DNA of 64,000 nt from positions 248,001-312,000 of the forward strand of contig NZ_JAEKJZ010000003.1 of assembly GCF_017309185.1 (NCBI RefSeq), written 5' to 3'. Under the pieces are notes generated by a model that did no database searches, had not been told where the DNA came from, and saw only the letters and a list, made by a program, of their open reading frames with translations. The position numbers and the translations under genes were made by a program. Source of the DNA: Roseibium aggregatum (lineage in GTDB: Bacteria > Pseudomonadota > Alphaproteobacteria > Rhizobiales > Stappiaceae). Numbering within the stretch: position 1 is the first letter of the stretch; every line of letters begins with the position of its first letter. This document shows positions 43,149-52,036 of this stretch, piece by piece.

Positions 43149-44402
43149 TTACTGGTAGCCTTCCGGGAACGGATCCGGCTCCATCAGCTCTTCGGTTTCG
43201 TAGACGAGGTCGTACTGACCGTCCGTCTTGGCGAGACCGATCCGGGTCTTGGACCACAGGTGGTGGTTCTCGTGGATACGGACATAGCCTTCCGGCGCCG
43301 TGGTCAGCTCGATGCCGGGAGAGGCGAGGCGGACCTTGTCGATGTCGAAGCTGCCGGCCTTTTCAACCGCGGCCTTCCACAGCCAGGGGCCGAGATAGGC
43401 GGCCTGGGTCACGTCGCCGATGACGATGTCGTCGCCCCACATTTCCTTGAACGCCTTGACGAATTCCTTGTTGTTCTCGTTGTCGAGAGACTGGAAGTAC
43501 TTCATCGCGGCGTAGGCGCCTTCGATGTTCTCGCCGCCGATGCCGCGGATCTCGTCCTCGGTCACGGAGATGGTCAGGAGAACCGGCTTTTCCTTGGTCA
43601 TGTCGATGCCGGCTGCCTTCAGCTGCTTGTAGAAGGCAACGTTGGAACCGCCGACGACGATGGCGTAGATCACGTCAGGCTTTTTCAGCTTGATCTTGTT
43701 GATGACCGAGTTGAACTGGGTGTGGCCGAGCGGGTAGTACTCCTCGCCGACGACCTTCAGGCCGAGTTTCTCGATGTGCTTGCGGGCGATCTTGTTGGAG
43801 GTGCGCGGCCAGATGTAGTCGGAGCCGAGCAGGTAGAAGCTTTTCGCTCCCTTTTCCTTGGCGACCCAGTCGATGCCGGCGATGATCTGCTGGGTGGCTT
43901 CCTGGCCGGTGTAGATCACGTTCGGGGACTGCTCCAGGCCTTCGTAGAAGGTCGGGTAGTAGAGCATGCCGTTGTACTGTTCGAAGACCGGCAGGACGGC
44001 CTTGCGCGAAGCGGAGGTCCAGCAGCCGAACACGGCGGCGACCTTGTCGTTGACGAGCAGCTTCTTGGCCTTCTCGGCGAAGGTCGGCCAGTCGGAGGCG
44101 CCGTCTTCCTGAATGTATTCGATCTTCCTGCCGAGCACACCGCCCATGGCGTTGATCTGCTCGATGGCGAGCTTTTCCGCCTGCACGGAGCCGGTTTCGG
44201 AAATCGCCATGGTGCCGGTGACGGAATGCAGGATGCCGACCGTGACGGTGTCATCGGTGACGGCAAGGCCTGTCGTGTTCACGTCCTGGGCCAGCGACGG
44301 CGCGAACGCGCCGGCGGTTGCCAGCATTGCCGCTGCTGCTGTTCCTGTGAGAACAGAGCGGCGGGACAGCCGGTTTTCAATCAAGTCTTTCAGACGTCGC
44401 AT
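43149..44402 (-). CDS. urtA: UrtA/FmdD-type periplasmic urea or short-chain amide binding protein
   Basis: This 417-aa binding protein of the Peripla_BP_5/UrtA family has an N-terminal Tat-like signal (NRLSRRSVLTGTAAAAMLAT). Family blocks include GILHSVTGTMAISETGSVQA, LVNDKVAAVFGCWTSASRKA and FYLLGSDYIWPRTSNKIARK. The start is the ATG at 44400-44402 with GGAGG 10 nt upstream. It delivers urea, formamide or acetamide to UrtBCDE. It is the first gene of the seven-gene urtABCDE-fmdA-fmdB operon. FmdA downstream favours amides over urea. Confidence 0.92.
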   Translation of the reverse strand: MRRLKDLIENRLSRRSVLTGTAAAAMLATAGAFAPSLAQDVNTTGLAVTDDTVTVGILHSVTGTMAISETGSVQAEKLAIEQINAMGGVLGRKIEYIQEDGASDWPTFAEKAKKLLVNDKVAAVFGCWTSASRKAVLPVFEQYNGMLYYPTFYEGLEQSPNVIYTGQEATQQIIAGIDWVAKEKGAKSFYLLGSDYIWPRTSNKIARKHIEKLGLKVVGEEYYPLGHTQFNSVINKIKLKKPDVIYAIVVGGSNVAFYKQLKAAGIDMTKEKPVLLTISVTEDEIRGIGGENIEGAYAAMKYFQSLDNENNKEFVKAFKEMWGDDIVIGDVTQAAYLGPWLWKAAVEKAGSFDIDKVRLASPGIELTTAPEGYVRIHENHHLWSKTRIGLAKTDGQYDLVYETEELMEPDPFPEGYQ

Positions 44403-44841
44403 ACTTGGACCCCTCCAGGTTTGAGGTTTAAGCAGGGCGCCCCCGGGCACCACCGCATGGGTCAAAGGCTCGTCTGAATTTGTGCGCTGCCGCAATGCGT
44501 CAGTTGCTGTGGGTCAATTGACTGATTCACACCGGCTTGAATTCGTGAAATAGTTATATGTTTGTCGCCAAGTAAGTGAAACTCTGACCAATTGGAGATA
44601 ATTATTAGGTTTGTGTCTGAATTAGTGTGTTTTCATTTTTCTGAAACTGTAAATTTATTTATGTTTCAGGAGATGATTTCACTGCAAATTCGTGGAGTAG
44701 GCATGAAATTTGCTTAGAAATTGTTAGGCTATCGTTCGATCGCCATCTTGAAAAATTTGCCGGAGCATTAAGCGTCGGCTGCACCAAAAGACGTTGCGGT
44801 GCACAATTGATGGGCGTTGCCGAATGGAATGGTTGGGGTGA
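44403..44841. promoter_or_regulatory. Divergent control region between the amide operon and the NCS1-kinase gene
   Basis: About 440 bp, AT-rich in its middle (44560-44740), with no credible gene. It should hold the urtA promoter (leftward) and the kinase promoter (rightward). No certain operator was identified. It is the natural target for the LuxR-type regulator encoded at 48251-49186. Confidence 0.55.
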
Positions 44842-47800
44842 ATGACAACACATCAGCGGGTCGTCCGCTTGCGCCGAACCTATAACCAGTGGGTCGCGAA
44901 CCAGACCCTGGAAGACTACGCCTTGCGGTTCACCGCGAAAAGCGCGCGGCGCTGGTCGCCGGTCTGGGTCGCCAACACCGCGCTCGGCGCGATCTCCTTC
45001 CTGGCGCTTGAGGCCATCGGCGCCGCCATCACCTACAATTACGGATCGACCAACGCCGTCTCGGCCATCCTGTTTGTCGGACTGCTGATCTTCATAACCG
45101 GCCTGCCGATCTCCTTCTACGCGGTCAAATACGGCGTCGACATCGATCTTCTGACCCGCGGCGCGGGCTTCGGCTACATCGGCTCGACGGTTACCTCGCT
45201 GATCTACGCCGGCTTCACCTTCATCTTCTTCGCGCTCGAAGCCGCGATCATGGCGACCGCGCTGGAACTGTTTTTCGGCGTTCCGCTCAACATCGGCTAT
45301 CTCGTCTGCGCGCTCGTGGTCATTCCGCTGGTCATTTACGGGATAACGCTGATCAGCCGCCTGCAGATCTACACCCAGCCGGTCTGGATCGTGCTTCAGC
45401 TTCTGCCCTTCGTGTTTCTCGCCTGGCAGGGCATGGCGCCCCTGGAGGACTGGCGCGGTTTCACCGGCCGGCTCGGCAATACGGAAGGGCATTTCAGCCT
45501 GCTGCTCTTCGGAGCCGCGAGCGCCGTGCTGTTTTCCCTGATCGCGCAGATCGGCGAACAGGTCGATTTTCTCCGCTTCCTGCCACGCAAGAAAAAGGGT
45601 CAGCGGGCGAAGTGGTGGCTGGCCATGCTGGCGGCAGGTCCGGGCTGGATCGTCGTCGGCGTGGTGAAGTTGCTGATGGGCTCCTTCCTGGTCGTGCTCG
45701 CGCTCCAGAACGGTCTCAGCCCCGAGAAGGCCATCGAACCGACGCATATGTACCTGGTGGCCTTCACCAAGGCGACGACCCCGGAAGTGGCCGTGGCCCT
45801 GACCGGCATTTTCGTCATTGTCTGCCAGGTCAAGATCAACGTCACCAATTCCTATGCCGGTTCGATTGCCTGGTCGAATTTCTTCTCCCGGCTGACCCAT
45901 AGCCATCCCGGCCGCGTCGTCTGGCTGGTCTTCAACGTGGCGATCGCGCTGACGCTTATGGAACTCGGCGTCTACAAGGCGCTGGAGCGCACGCTCGGTC
46001 TTTATTCCGTCGTGGCGGTCGCCTGGATCGGCTCGATCTTCGCCGATCTGGTGATCAACAAGCCGCTCGGATTCAGTCCGCCGCACATCGAATTCAAGCG
46101 GGCGCACCTTTATGACATCAACCCGGTCGGCCTCGGCTCCATGACGGCGGCCAGCATCGTCGCCTTCATCGCCTATTCCGGGGTGTTCGGACAGGCAGCC
46201 CATGCGCTGGCGAGCTATATCGCGCTGTTCACAGCGATCCTGCTCGCGCCGCTGATCGCCTGGGGCACCAAGGGCCGCTATTACATCGCGCGCCAACCGG
46301 AAAAACCGGCCCCGGAGACCCTGACTTCCGGAAACGGCGACAAGAGACTCCGGATCAAATGCTGCATCTGTGAGCATTCATTCGAGCCCGAGGATATGGC
46401 TCATTGTCCGGTTTACGCCGGCCCGATCTGTTCGCTGTGCTGCTCGCTCGACGCGCGCTGCGAGGACGACTGCAAGGAAAACGCCCGCATCGGCGATCAG
46501 CTGGGACTGCTTCTGGACGCGCTTTTGCCGGTGCCGGCGGTGCAATGGCTCAATTCACGGCTTGGCATCTATCTCAGTGTCATGACCATCGTGACCCTGT
46601 CGCTGGGAGCGATCCTTTACCTGGTCTTTATCGAGGCCGCGACGCTCGGCGTGAATGGAGCCCAGGAGGGGATCGCGCGGGCGCTCACGCAGGTGTTCTT
46701 CATCCTGCTGGTGATCCTGGGGGTGCTGGCCTGGCTTTTCGTGCTTGTGCACGAAAGCCGGAAATTCGCCAACGAGGAAACCCGCCGCCAGACCAGCCTC
46801 CTGATGAAGGAAGTGCGCGCCCACAAACGCACCGACGCGAAACTTCAAAAGGCCAAGGAAGCCGCCGAGTCCGCCAATCAGGCCAAGAGCCGCTACGTTG
46901 TCGGCATCAGCCATGAATTGCGCTCTCCGCTGAACGCCATTGCGGGCTATGCCCAGCTCATGCGCAAGGACCCAGCGATCCCTGCCCACCGGCGCGACGC
47001 GGTCAAGGTGATCCAGCATTCGGCGGATCATCTGGCCGGGCTGATCGAGGGGCTGCTCGACATCTCCAAGATCGAGGCGGGCCATCTGACGATCTACCGC
47101 GAGCGCTTCAATCTGCACGAGTTCCTGACGCAGATCGTCGACATGTTCCGCCTGCAGACCGACGCCAAGGCGCTTCGTTTCGAGTTCCGGCCCGCCGACA
47201 ATCTGCCGGTCTATGTGTTCGGCGACGAGAAACGCCTGCGCCAGGTGCTGATCAATCTGCTGTCGAACGCCATCAAATGGACCGACACAGGTAGCGTCAG
47301 CCTTGTCGTCGGTTATCAAAGCCAAGTCGCGGAATTCTCGGTCGTCGACACGGGGATCGGTATCGCGCAGGAAAACCTGCAGCGGATCTTCAATCCCTTC
47401 GAGCGGATCGAGGAGGAGGGCAAGACCTCGGCGCCCGGAACCGGGCTCGGCCTGACGATCACCAAGCTTCTCAGCGAGGTCATGGGCGGAGATATCCAGG
47501 TGACGAGCGAACCGGGAAAAGGCAGCACCTTCAAGGTGCGGATCCTGTTGAGCTCGGCCGAGGCGCCGACCCAGATCGTGCGCGCGGAAAAACGCATCCT
47601 CGGCTACGAAGGGCCGGTCCAGACCGTGATGGTGGTGGACGACGATCCGGCCCAGCGATCGCTGGTCGCCGATTTCCTGACGCCGCTCGGCTTCAAGGTG
47701 CTGGCGGCAAGGGGCGGGCAGTCCTGCCTGGATCAGGTGGCCAGGGAAAGGCCGGATGCCTTCCTGCTCGATATCAGCATGCCGGGCATGAGCGGCTGGT

Positions 47801-48270
47801 CGCTTGCCGGCAAGCTGCGGGAAAACGGCCACGGCGACGCCGTCATCATCATGATCTCCGCCAATGCCGACGACAGCGGCCGGGATCCGCTGCACCGGAT
47901 CTATCACGACGACTATCTGGTGAAGCCAGTGCGACTGAGCGCCCTGCTGGACAAGCTGCAACAGGGTTTGAAACTGGTCTGGTTGACGGAAGAGGATCAG
48001 CCGCCACCCGCGCTTCAGCCCTATGCGCCGCCGGAAAAAGCCGATCCGGGCAAGATGGTCCTGCCTTCGGAGGAAAGCCTCGGCATTCTGAAACAGCTTT
48101 CCAGCATCGGCTATGTGCGCGGGATCCGGGCGAAGCTCGACGACATCGAGGCCCATGAACCGCAGGCGGCGGAGTTCGTCGCCCATATGCGCAAGCTGAT
48201 CCGCGAATTCGATCTAACCCAATACGACAAGATCCTGGAGGGGCTCGGCCATGATCATGAATGCTCCTAA
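44842..48270 (+). CDS. Hybrid sensor histidine kinase fused to an NCS1-type transporter domain
   Basis: This 1142-aa membrane kinase has several parts. Residues 1 to about 490 resemble an NCS1 nucleobase/cytosine permease (NQTLEDYALRF, RGAGFGYIGS, VNVTNSYAGS-type helix IKINVTNSYAGSIAWSNFFS). A Cys-rich segment at about 507-548 (CCICEH, HCPVY, CSLCCSLDARCEDDC) may bind a metal. Two further helices lie at about 573-597 and 614-640. A HisKA domain follows with phospho-His near 691 (ISHELRSPLNAIAGY), then HATPase (NLLSNAIKW, GTGLGLTITK). A C-terminal receiver spans about 930-1055 with Asp in LLDISMPGMSG. The gene is divergent from the amide operon and overlaps the regulator gene by 20 bp. Sensing urea, amide or nucleobase through the transporter half is inferred. 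Confidence 0.9.
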   Translation: MTTHQRVVRLRRTYNQWVANQTLEDYALRFTAKSARRWSPVWVANTALGAISFLALEAIGAAITYNYGSTNAVSAILFVGLLIFITGLPISFYAVKYGVDIDLLTRGAGFGYIGSTVTSLIYAGFTFIFFALEAAIMATALELFFGVPLNIGYLVCALVVIPLVIYGITLISRLQIYTQPVWIVLQLLPFVFLAWQGMAPLEDWRGFTGRLGNTEGHFSLLLFGAASAVLFSLIAQIGEQVDFLRFLPRKKKGQRAKWWLAMLAAGPGWIVVGVVKLLMGSFLVVLALQNGLSPEKAIEPTHMYLVAFTKATTPEVAVALTGIFVIVCQVKINVTNSYAGSIAWSNFFSRLTHSHPGRVVWLVFNVAIALTLMELGVYKALERTLGLYSVVAVAWIGSIFADLVINKPLGFSPPHIEFKRAHLYDINPVGLGSMTAASIVAFIAYSGVFGQAAHALASYIALFTAILLAPLIAWGTKGRYYIARQPEKPAPETLTSGNGDKRLRIKCCICEHSFEPEDMAHCPVYAGPICSLCCSLDARCEDDCKENARIGDQLGLLLDALLPVPAVQWLNSRLGIYLSVMTIVTLSLGAILYLVFIEAATLGVNGAQEGIARALTQVFFILLVILGVLAWLFVLVHESRKFANEETRRQTSLLMKEVRAHKRTDAKLQKAKEAAESANQAKSRYVVGISHELRSPLNAIAGYAQLMRKDPAIPAHRRDAVKVIQHSADHLAGLIEGLLDISKIEAGHLTIYRERFNLHEFLTQIVDMFRLQTDAKALRFEFRPADNLPVYVFGDEKRLRQVLINLLSNAIKWTDTGSVSLVVGYQSQVAEFSVVDTGIGIAQENLQRIFNPFERIEEEGKTSAPGTGLGLTITKLLSEVMGGDIQVTSEPGKGSTFKVRILLSSAEAPTQIVRAEKRILGYEGPVQTVMVVDDDPAQRSLVADFLTPLGFKVLAARGGQSCLDQVARERPDAFLLDISMPGMSGWSLAGKLRENGHGDAVIIMISANADDSGRDPLHRIYHDDYLVKPVRLSALLDKLQQGLKLVWLTEEDQPPPALQPYAPPEKADPGKMVLPSEESLGILKQLSSIGYVRGIRAKLDDIEAHEPQAAEFVAHMRKLIREFDLTQYDKILEGLGHDHECS

Positions 48271-49186
48271 CGTGAGTGAGACCGTTCTGGTCGTCGACGA
48301 TACGCCGTCCTCGCTGGGCATGCTGACCGATGCCCTTGAAGAGGCCGGCTTCACTGTTCTGGTCGCCCAGGACGGCCGCAAGGCGATCGAGATCGCGCAC
48401 CGGGTGACGCCCGATGCGGTGCTGATGGATGCGGTCATGCCGGAACCGGACGGCTTCGAGACCGCCAAGCGCATGAAGGCCGTGGAGGCGCTGCGCGACG
48501 TGCCGGTGCTCTTCATGACGGGACTGAGCGAAACGGAGCATATCGTCCGGGGGCTGGAATCGGGCGGCGTCGACTACATCACCAAGCCAGTGAACCCGGA
48601 AGAGCTGATCGCGCGGCTGAAGGTGCATATGTCCAATGCGCGCAATTCCCACAGCGCCCATGTGGCGCTCGACGTCTCGGGCCGCTTCCTGCTGTCGGTG
48701 GATCTTTCGGGAAACATCTGCTGGGCGACGCCCCAGGCCATGGCGCTGATCGCCGTCGGCGACAAGAGTGCGGAGGGCAAGCTGGGCCGGCTGCCGTCGC
48801 ATGCCGTCGACTGGCTGCGCACGCTGCTGCTCGAAGGCGGCAAGGTGCCTCAGATGGGCCAGGAAGTCACCGCCGCGATGGCGGGACGCGAGCTGAAATT
48901 CAGCTATGCCGGGCTGATCAGCGCCGGCGAGCATCTGCTGCGCGTCGACGAGGTCTCCGAAGGCAAGCCGGCGGATGTGCTGAAGGCCGCCTTCGAGCTC
49001 ACCGAGCGCGAGGCGGAGGTGCTCACGTGGATCGCCAACGGCAAGTCCAACAAGGAAATCGCCGCCATCCTCGACATGAGCCCCAGAACGGTGAACAAGC
49101 ATCTCGACCGAATTTTCGGCAAGCTCGGGGTGGAGAACCGGACTTCCGCCGCGATCGTATCGCTCCGGAAGCTGCTGGAGACGTGA
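48251..49186 (+). CDS. Response regulator with LuxR-type HTH
   Basis: This 311-aa protein has a receiver domain at about 12-125 with phospho-Asp in LMDAVMPEPDGFE and Lys in YITKPVNPEE. An intermediate domain of about 110 residues carries no known motif (VALDVSGRFLLSVDLSGNIC). A C-terminal LuxR HTH at about 245-311 carries TEREAEVLTWIANGKSNKEI. It starts ATG 48251 inside the kinase gene (20 bp overlap), so the pair is co-translated. It is the output of the NCS1-fused kinase and most likely controls the divergent amide operon. A decayed copy of its HTH end lies at 51397-51630. Confidence 0.92.
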   Translation: MIMNAPNVSETVLVVDDTPSSLGMLTDALEEAGFTVLVAQDGRKAIEIAHRVTPDAVLMDAVMPEPDGFETAKRMKAVEALRDVPVLFMTGLSETEHIVRGLESGGVDYITKPVNPEELIARLKVHMSNARNSHSAHVALDVSGRFLLSVDLSGNICWATPQAMALIAVGDKSAEGKLGRLPSHAVDWLRTLLLEGGKVPQMGQEVTAAMAGRELKFSYAGLISAGEHLLRVDEVSEGKPADVLKAAFELTEREAEVLTWIANGKSNKEIAAILDMSPRTVNKHLDRIFGKLGVENRTSAAIVSLRKLLET

Positions 49187-49658
49187 CGGGGAGGCCGTCG
49201 AACACCCGGTTTGCAAATTGGCTGGAAATGCCTGGAGGCCGATACTTCGGAGCCATTTGAAAAGTCTGACCCGCCGACAAGGTGCCTGGAAACCGCCGGT
49301 TTCGGGAGGCGGCCCAGGTTGGCGGGGTGCTGGACTTTTTCAGGAGCCCGGAGGAGCCGCAAAATAAAGCCCCGCTGCCTTCGGTGAACCCCGACACGCA
49401 CTCCACCTTCAGGAAGGTGTCGGGTTTCGGTCCGCGCTCCCGGTCTGGGGCATCCGGCCCGGGCTCCACAGGCGATACGCCGTCCCGGGCCGCCGGCTCG
49501 GCCGCTGCACCTGCGGGAACCGCTTTGAACGGTCGGCCGGCCGTGATATTCCAGCGGCATAAAACACCAGGGGAAACAGACGATGACCGTTCAGAGCAGT
49601 CATCGTCTGTTTCCCCTGGTACACGGCATCATAACCATCGTTAGGGATATCCGGGCAA
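49187..49658. other. Non-coding spacer rich in dyads before the D-lactate dehydrogenase gene
   Basis: No credible gene in 470 bp. It contains several inverted repeats: GAAACC-GCC-GGTTTC (49289-49303), CCCGACAC...GTGTCGGG (49390-49424) with a competing inner stem CACCTT-CAGG-AAGGTG, and the 22-bp perfect repeat at 49566-49620. The dld promoter should lie here. Confidence 0.55.
49566..49620. repeat. Perfect 22-bp inverted repeat upstream of dld
   Basis: The arms 49566-49587 and 49599-49620 are exact reverse complements, beginning ACCAGGGGAAAC and ending GTTTCCCCTGGT, with an 11-nt loop. This is the longest perfect dyad noticed in the window. It ends 38 bp before the dld start and has no T tail. 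It may be a structured leader, a terminator for the upstream operon, or a remnant of a mobile element. Confidence 0.75.
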
Positions 49659-51359
49659 ATGACTTCCGATGCGCATTTCACCGACGCACTGAGCGAGATC
49701 GTAGGAGCTTCCTTCGTGCGGACCGGCTCCGCCGGCACCAAGCGGTTCCGGACGGGATTTCGCTCGGGGCAGGGCGAGGCGGAAGCCGTGGTTCTGCCCG
49801 GCACGCTTCTGGAGATGTGGCGCGTCTTGCAGGCCTGTGTCGAGGCCAACCGGATCGTCATCCTGCAGGCGGCCAACACCGGGTTGACGGAGGGCTCGAC
49901 CCCAAGCGGCGACTATGACCGCAACGTCGTGATCGTCAACACGCTGCGCATCGACAAGATCCATCTTCTCAACAACGGGCACCAGATCGTCAGCCTTCCG
50001 GGCGGCACGCTCTACAAGCTGGAGAGGATGCTCAAGCCGCTCGGCCGGGAGCCCCATTCGGTGATCGGCTCCTCCAACATCGGCGCATCGATCGTCGGCG
50101 GTGTCTGCAACAATTCCGGCGGGGCCCTGACCCGGCGCGGACCCGCCTACACGGAGCTTGCCCTCTACGCGCAGGTGGGCCGCGACGGGGTGTTGCGGCT
50201 CGTCAACCACCTGGGGATCGACCTGGGCGAGACGCCCGAGGAAATCCTGGGCCGGCTCGACCGGGGCGAGTTCACCGAAGCGGACGTCAGGGACGGGGTC
50301 GGCCGGGCCTCGGACGACGGCTATGCCGACAAGGTCCGCGATGTCACCGCGTCAACGCCCTCCCGCTACAATGCCGACCCGGACCGGCTGTTCGAGGCGT
50401 CCGGCTCCGCCGGCAAACTGGCGGTTTTCGCGGTGCGGCTCGACACCTATCCGGCCACCGGAGGGGAGCGCGTCTATTATATTGGCACCAACGATCCGGC
50501 GGATCTGGCCCGGTTGCGCCGCCGCATCCTGACCGAGTGCGACGAACTGCCGATCTGCGGCGAATACGTGCACCGCGAACTGTTCGATGTAGCGCGCAAA
50601 TACGGCAAGGACACCCTGCTGATGATCGACTGGTTCGGCACGGACCGGCTGCCCGTGTTCTTTGCCATCAAGGGCGCGCTCGACGCGCGGCTGAACAAGG
50701 TGCCGTTCCTGCCGCGCAATCTGGTCGACCGCACGATGCAGGTGTTGAGCAGCCTCGTCCCCGAGCCGCTGCCGAAGCGGATGCTGGACTGGCGCGCGCG
50801 CTATGAGCACCATCTCATCCTGAAGGTCGGCACGGATGCGGCCGGGGCGACGGAAAAGATCCTGTCGGAGATGCTCGACGGGGACGCCTGGTTCGCCTGT
50901 TCCGAGGCCGAAGCCAGGAAGGCGATGCTGCACCGCTTTGCCGCGGCCGGCGCGGCCGTGCGCTATCACGCGGTGCATACGAGCGAGGTCGAGGATGTCA
51001 TCGCGCTCGACATCGCGCTGGCGCGCAACGAGGAAGACTGGTTTGAAACGCTTCCCGAGGAGATCGAGAAGGATCTCGTCGCCAAGCTCTATTACGGCCA
51101 CTTCTTCTGCCATGTCTTTCACCAGGATTACGTGGTGCGCAAGGGGGCGGATCCCAAGGCGCTCAAGCAGAAGATGCTGGCGCTGCTGGACCGGCGCGGC
51201 GCCGAATACCCGGCCGAGCACAATGTCGGGCATCTCTACCCCGCCAAGCCCGCACTGGCCGCCTTCTACGAAGACCTCGACCCGACCAACAGCTTCAACC
51301 CGGGCATCGGAAAATCGTCGAAACAGCGGCGGGTGTTCGACACCGAAGCGCAGCCCTGA
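49659..51359 (+). CDS. dld: Quinone-dependent D-lactate dehydrogenase
   Basis: This 566-aa flavoenzyme has an FAD-binding (PCMH-type) domain at about 35-210 (VVLPGTLLEMWRVLQACVEA, QAANTGLTEGSTPSG, GASIVGGVCNNSGGALTRRG) and a C-terminal membrane-associated Lact-deh-memb domain (FHQDYVVRKGADPKALKQKM, EHNVGHLYPAKPALAAFYED). It matches E. coli Dld in length and architecture. It oxidises D-lactate to pyruvate and passes electrons to quinone at the inner membrane. It is preceded by a long hairpin and followed by a decayed response-regulator fragment. No neighbouring lactate permease or LldR-type regulator is seen. Confidence 0.93.
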   Translation: MTSDAHFTDALSEIVGASFVRTGSAGTKRFRTGFRSGQGEAEAVVLPGTLLEMWRVLQACVEANRIVILQAANTGLTEGSTPSGDYDRNVVIVNTLRIDKIHLLNNGHQIVSLPGGTLYKLERMLKPLGREPHSVIGSSNIGASIVGGVCNNSGGALTRRGPAYTELALYAQVGRDGVLRLVNHLGIDLGETPEEILGRLDRGEFTEADVRDGVGRASDDGYADKVRDVTASTPSRYNADPDRLFEASGSAGKLAVFAVRLDTYPATGGERVYYIGTNDPADLARLRRRILTECDELPICGEYVHRELFDVARKYGKDTLLMIDWFGTDRLPVFFAIKGALDARLNKVPFLPRNLVDRTMQVLSSLVPEPLPKRMLDWRARYEHHLILKVGTDAAGATEKILSEMLDGDAWFACSEAEARKAMLHRFAAAGAAVRYHAVHTSEVEDVIALDIALARNEEDWFETLPEEIEKDLVAKLYYGHFFCHVFHQDYVVRKGADPKALKQKMLALLDRRGAEYPAEHNVGHLYPAKPALAAFYEDLDPTNSFNPGIGKSSKQRRVFDTEAQP

Positions 51360-51396
51360 CGCCTGCCGCTTACCGGTTGGTGCGAAGTGACAGCGG

Positions 51397-51630
51397 GGTC
51401 CGGAAAGGCAAGCCGGCGGACGTCCTGAACGCGGCTTTCGAGCTCACCGGGCGCGTGCCGGAAGTCCTCACCTGGATCGCCAACGGCAAGTCCAACAAGG
51501 AAATCGCCGTTCTCCTCGACAGGGGTCAAGGACCGTGAAAAAGTATCCTGACGGCGTTTTCGGGAAGCTGGGCGTGGAGAACCGGACGTCGGCGGCGATT
51601 GTGTCGCTAAGGAAGTTGTTGGAGACGTGA
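51397..51630 (+). pseudogene. Decayed partial copy of the LuxR-type HTH tail of the response regulator
   Basis: Conceptual translation gives GKPADVLNAAFELTGRVPEV then LTWIANGKSNKEIA, nearly identical to the C-terminal HTH of the regulator at 48251-49186. It then suffers a frame disruption with a stop (GTGA near 51537). The last segment, GENRTS-like DNA ending in GTTGGAGACGTGA at about 51618-51630, again matches the regulator's final codons. There is no start and no receiver domain. It is a duplicated 3' fragment lying just past dld and immediately left of the AT-rich island. Confidence 0.85.
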
Positions 51631-52036
51631 GGGGGGCGGCGGGTAAACATTAAACTGATGTTGACAGAAGGTAACTTCTTGGTGCGTCAGTGAGTGGGGC
51701 TAGAATTGCCGACCATTGCGCTATGCGAAGCCGCTTGATTGGCCAAAAAATCAAGTTTGGTATAGGAAGTAGTTCTTGTCATCTCACTAGATTTTGATTC
51801 TTGTTTGCATTTTTAATTTTATTTTTCTTGTCTGCCGTGGGTTTGCAAAGGCGCTTACGTGGTAGGTTTTGTTGTCGCGCCTAGAAAATTTCTCCTCAGT
51901 CGATCTCAAATTATTGTCGCGAAGTTTCTTCACGGTGAAAAATATTTTCTTTGAAGGATCGGAACTGCGAAACGAATCATATAAGTTGTAAGTTCCTATT
52001 AATGCAATTCGGAGATGTTTATCGTAGGGGGGTGTT
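51631..52036. other. AT-rich left edge of the HerA-NurA island
   Basis: Base composition drops sharply from about 51640. I see no convincing gene: the short frames here are Lys/Ile-rich translations of AT-rich DNA. The herA promoter should be in this stretch. A poly-G patch GGGGGG near 52026-52032 serves as a plausible ribosome-binding site. Confidence 0.55.

Noticed and set aside
37731-44402. Urease-linked urea operon
   Set aside because: No ureABC or accessory genes are present. The adjacent enzyme is formamidase.
49566-49620. Terminal inverted repeats of an insertion sequence
   Set aside because: The arms are only 11 nt apart with no transposase between or near them, so a hairpin is the better description.
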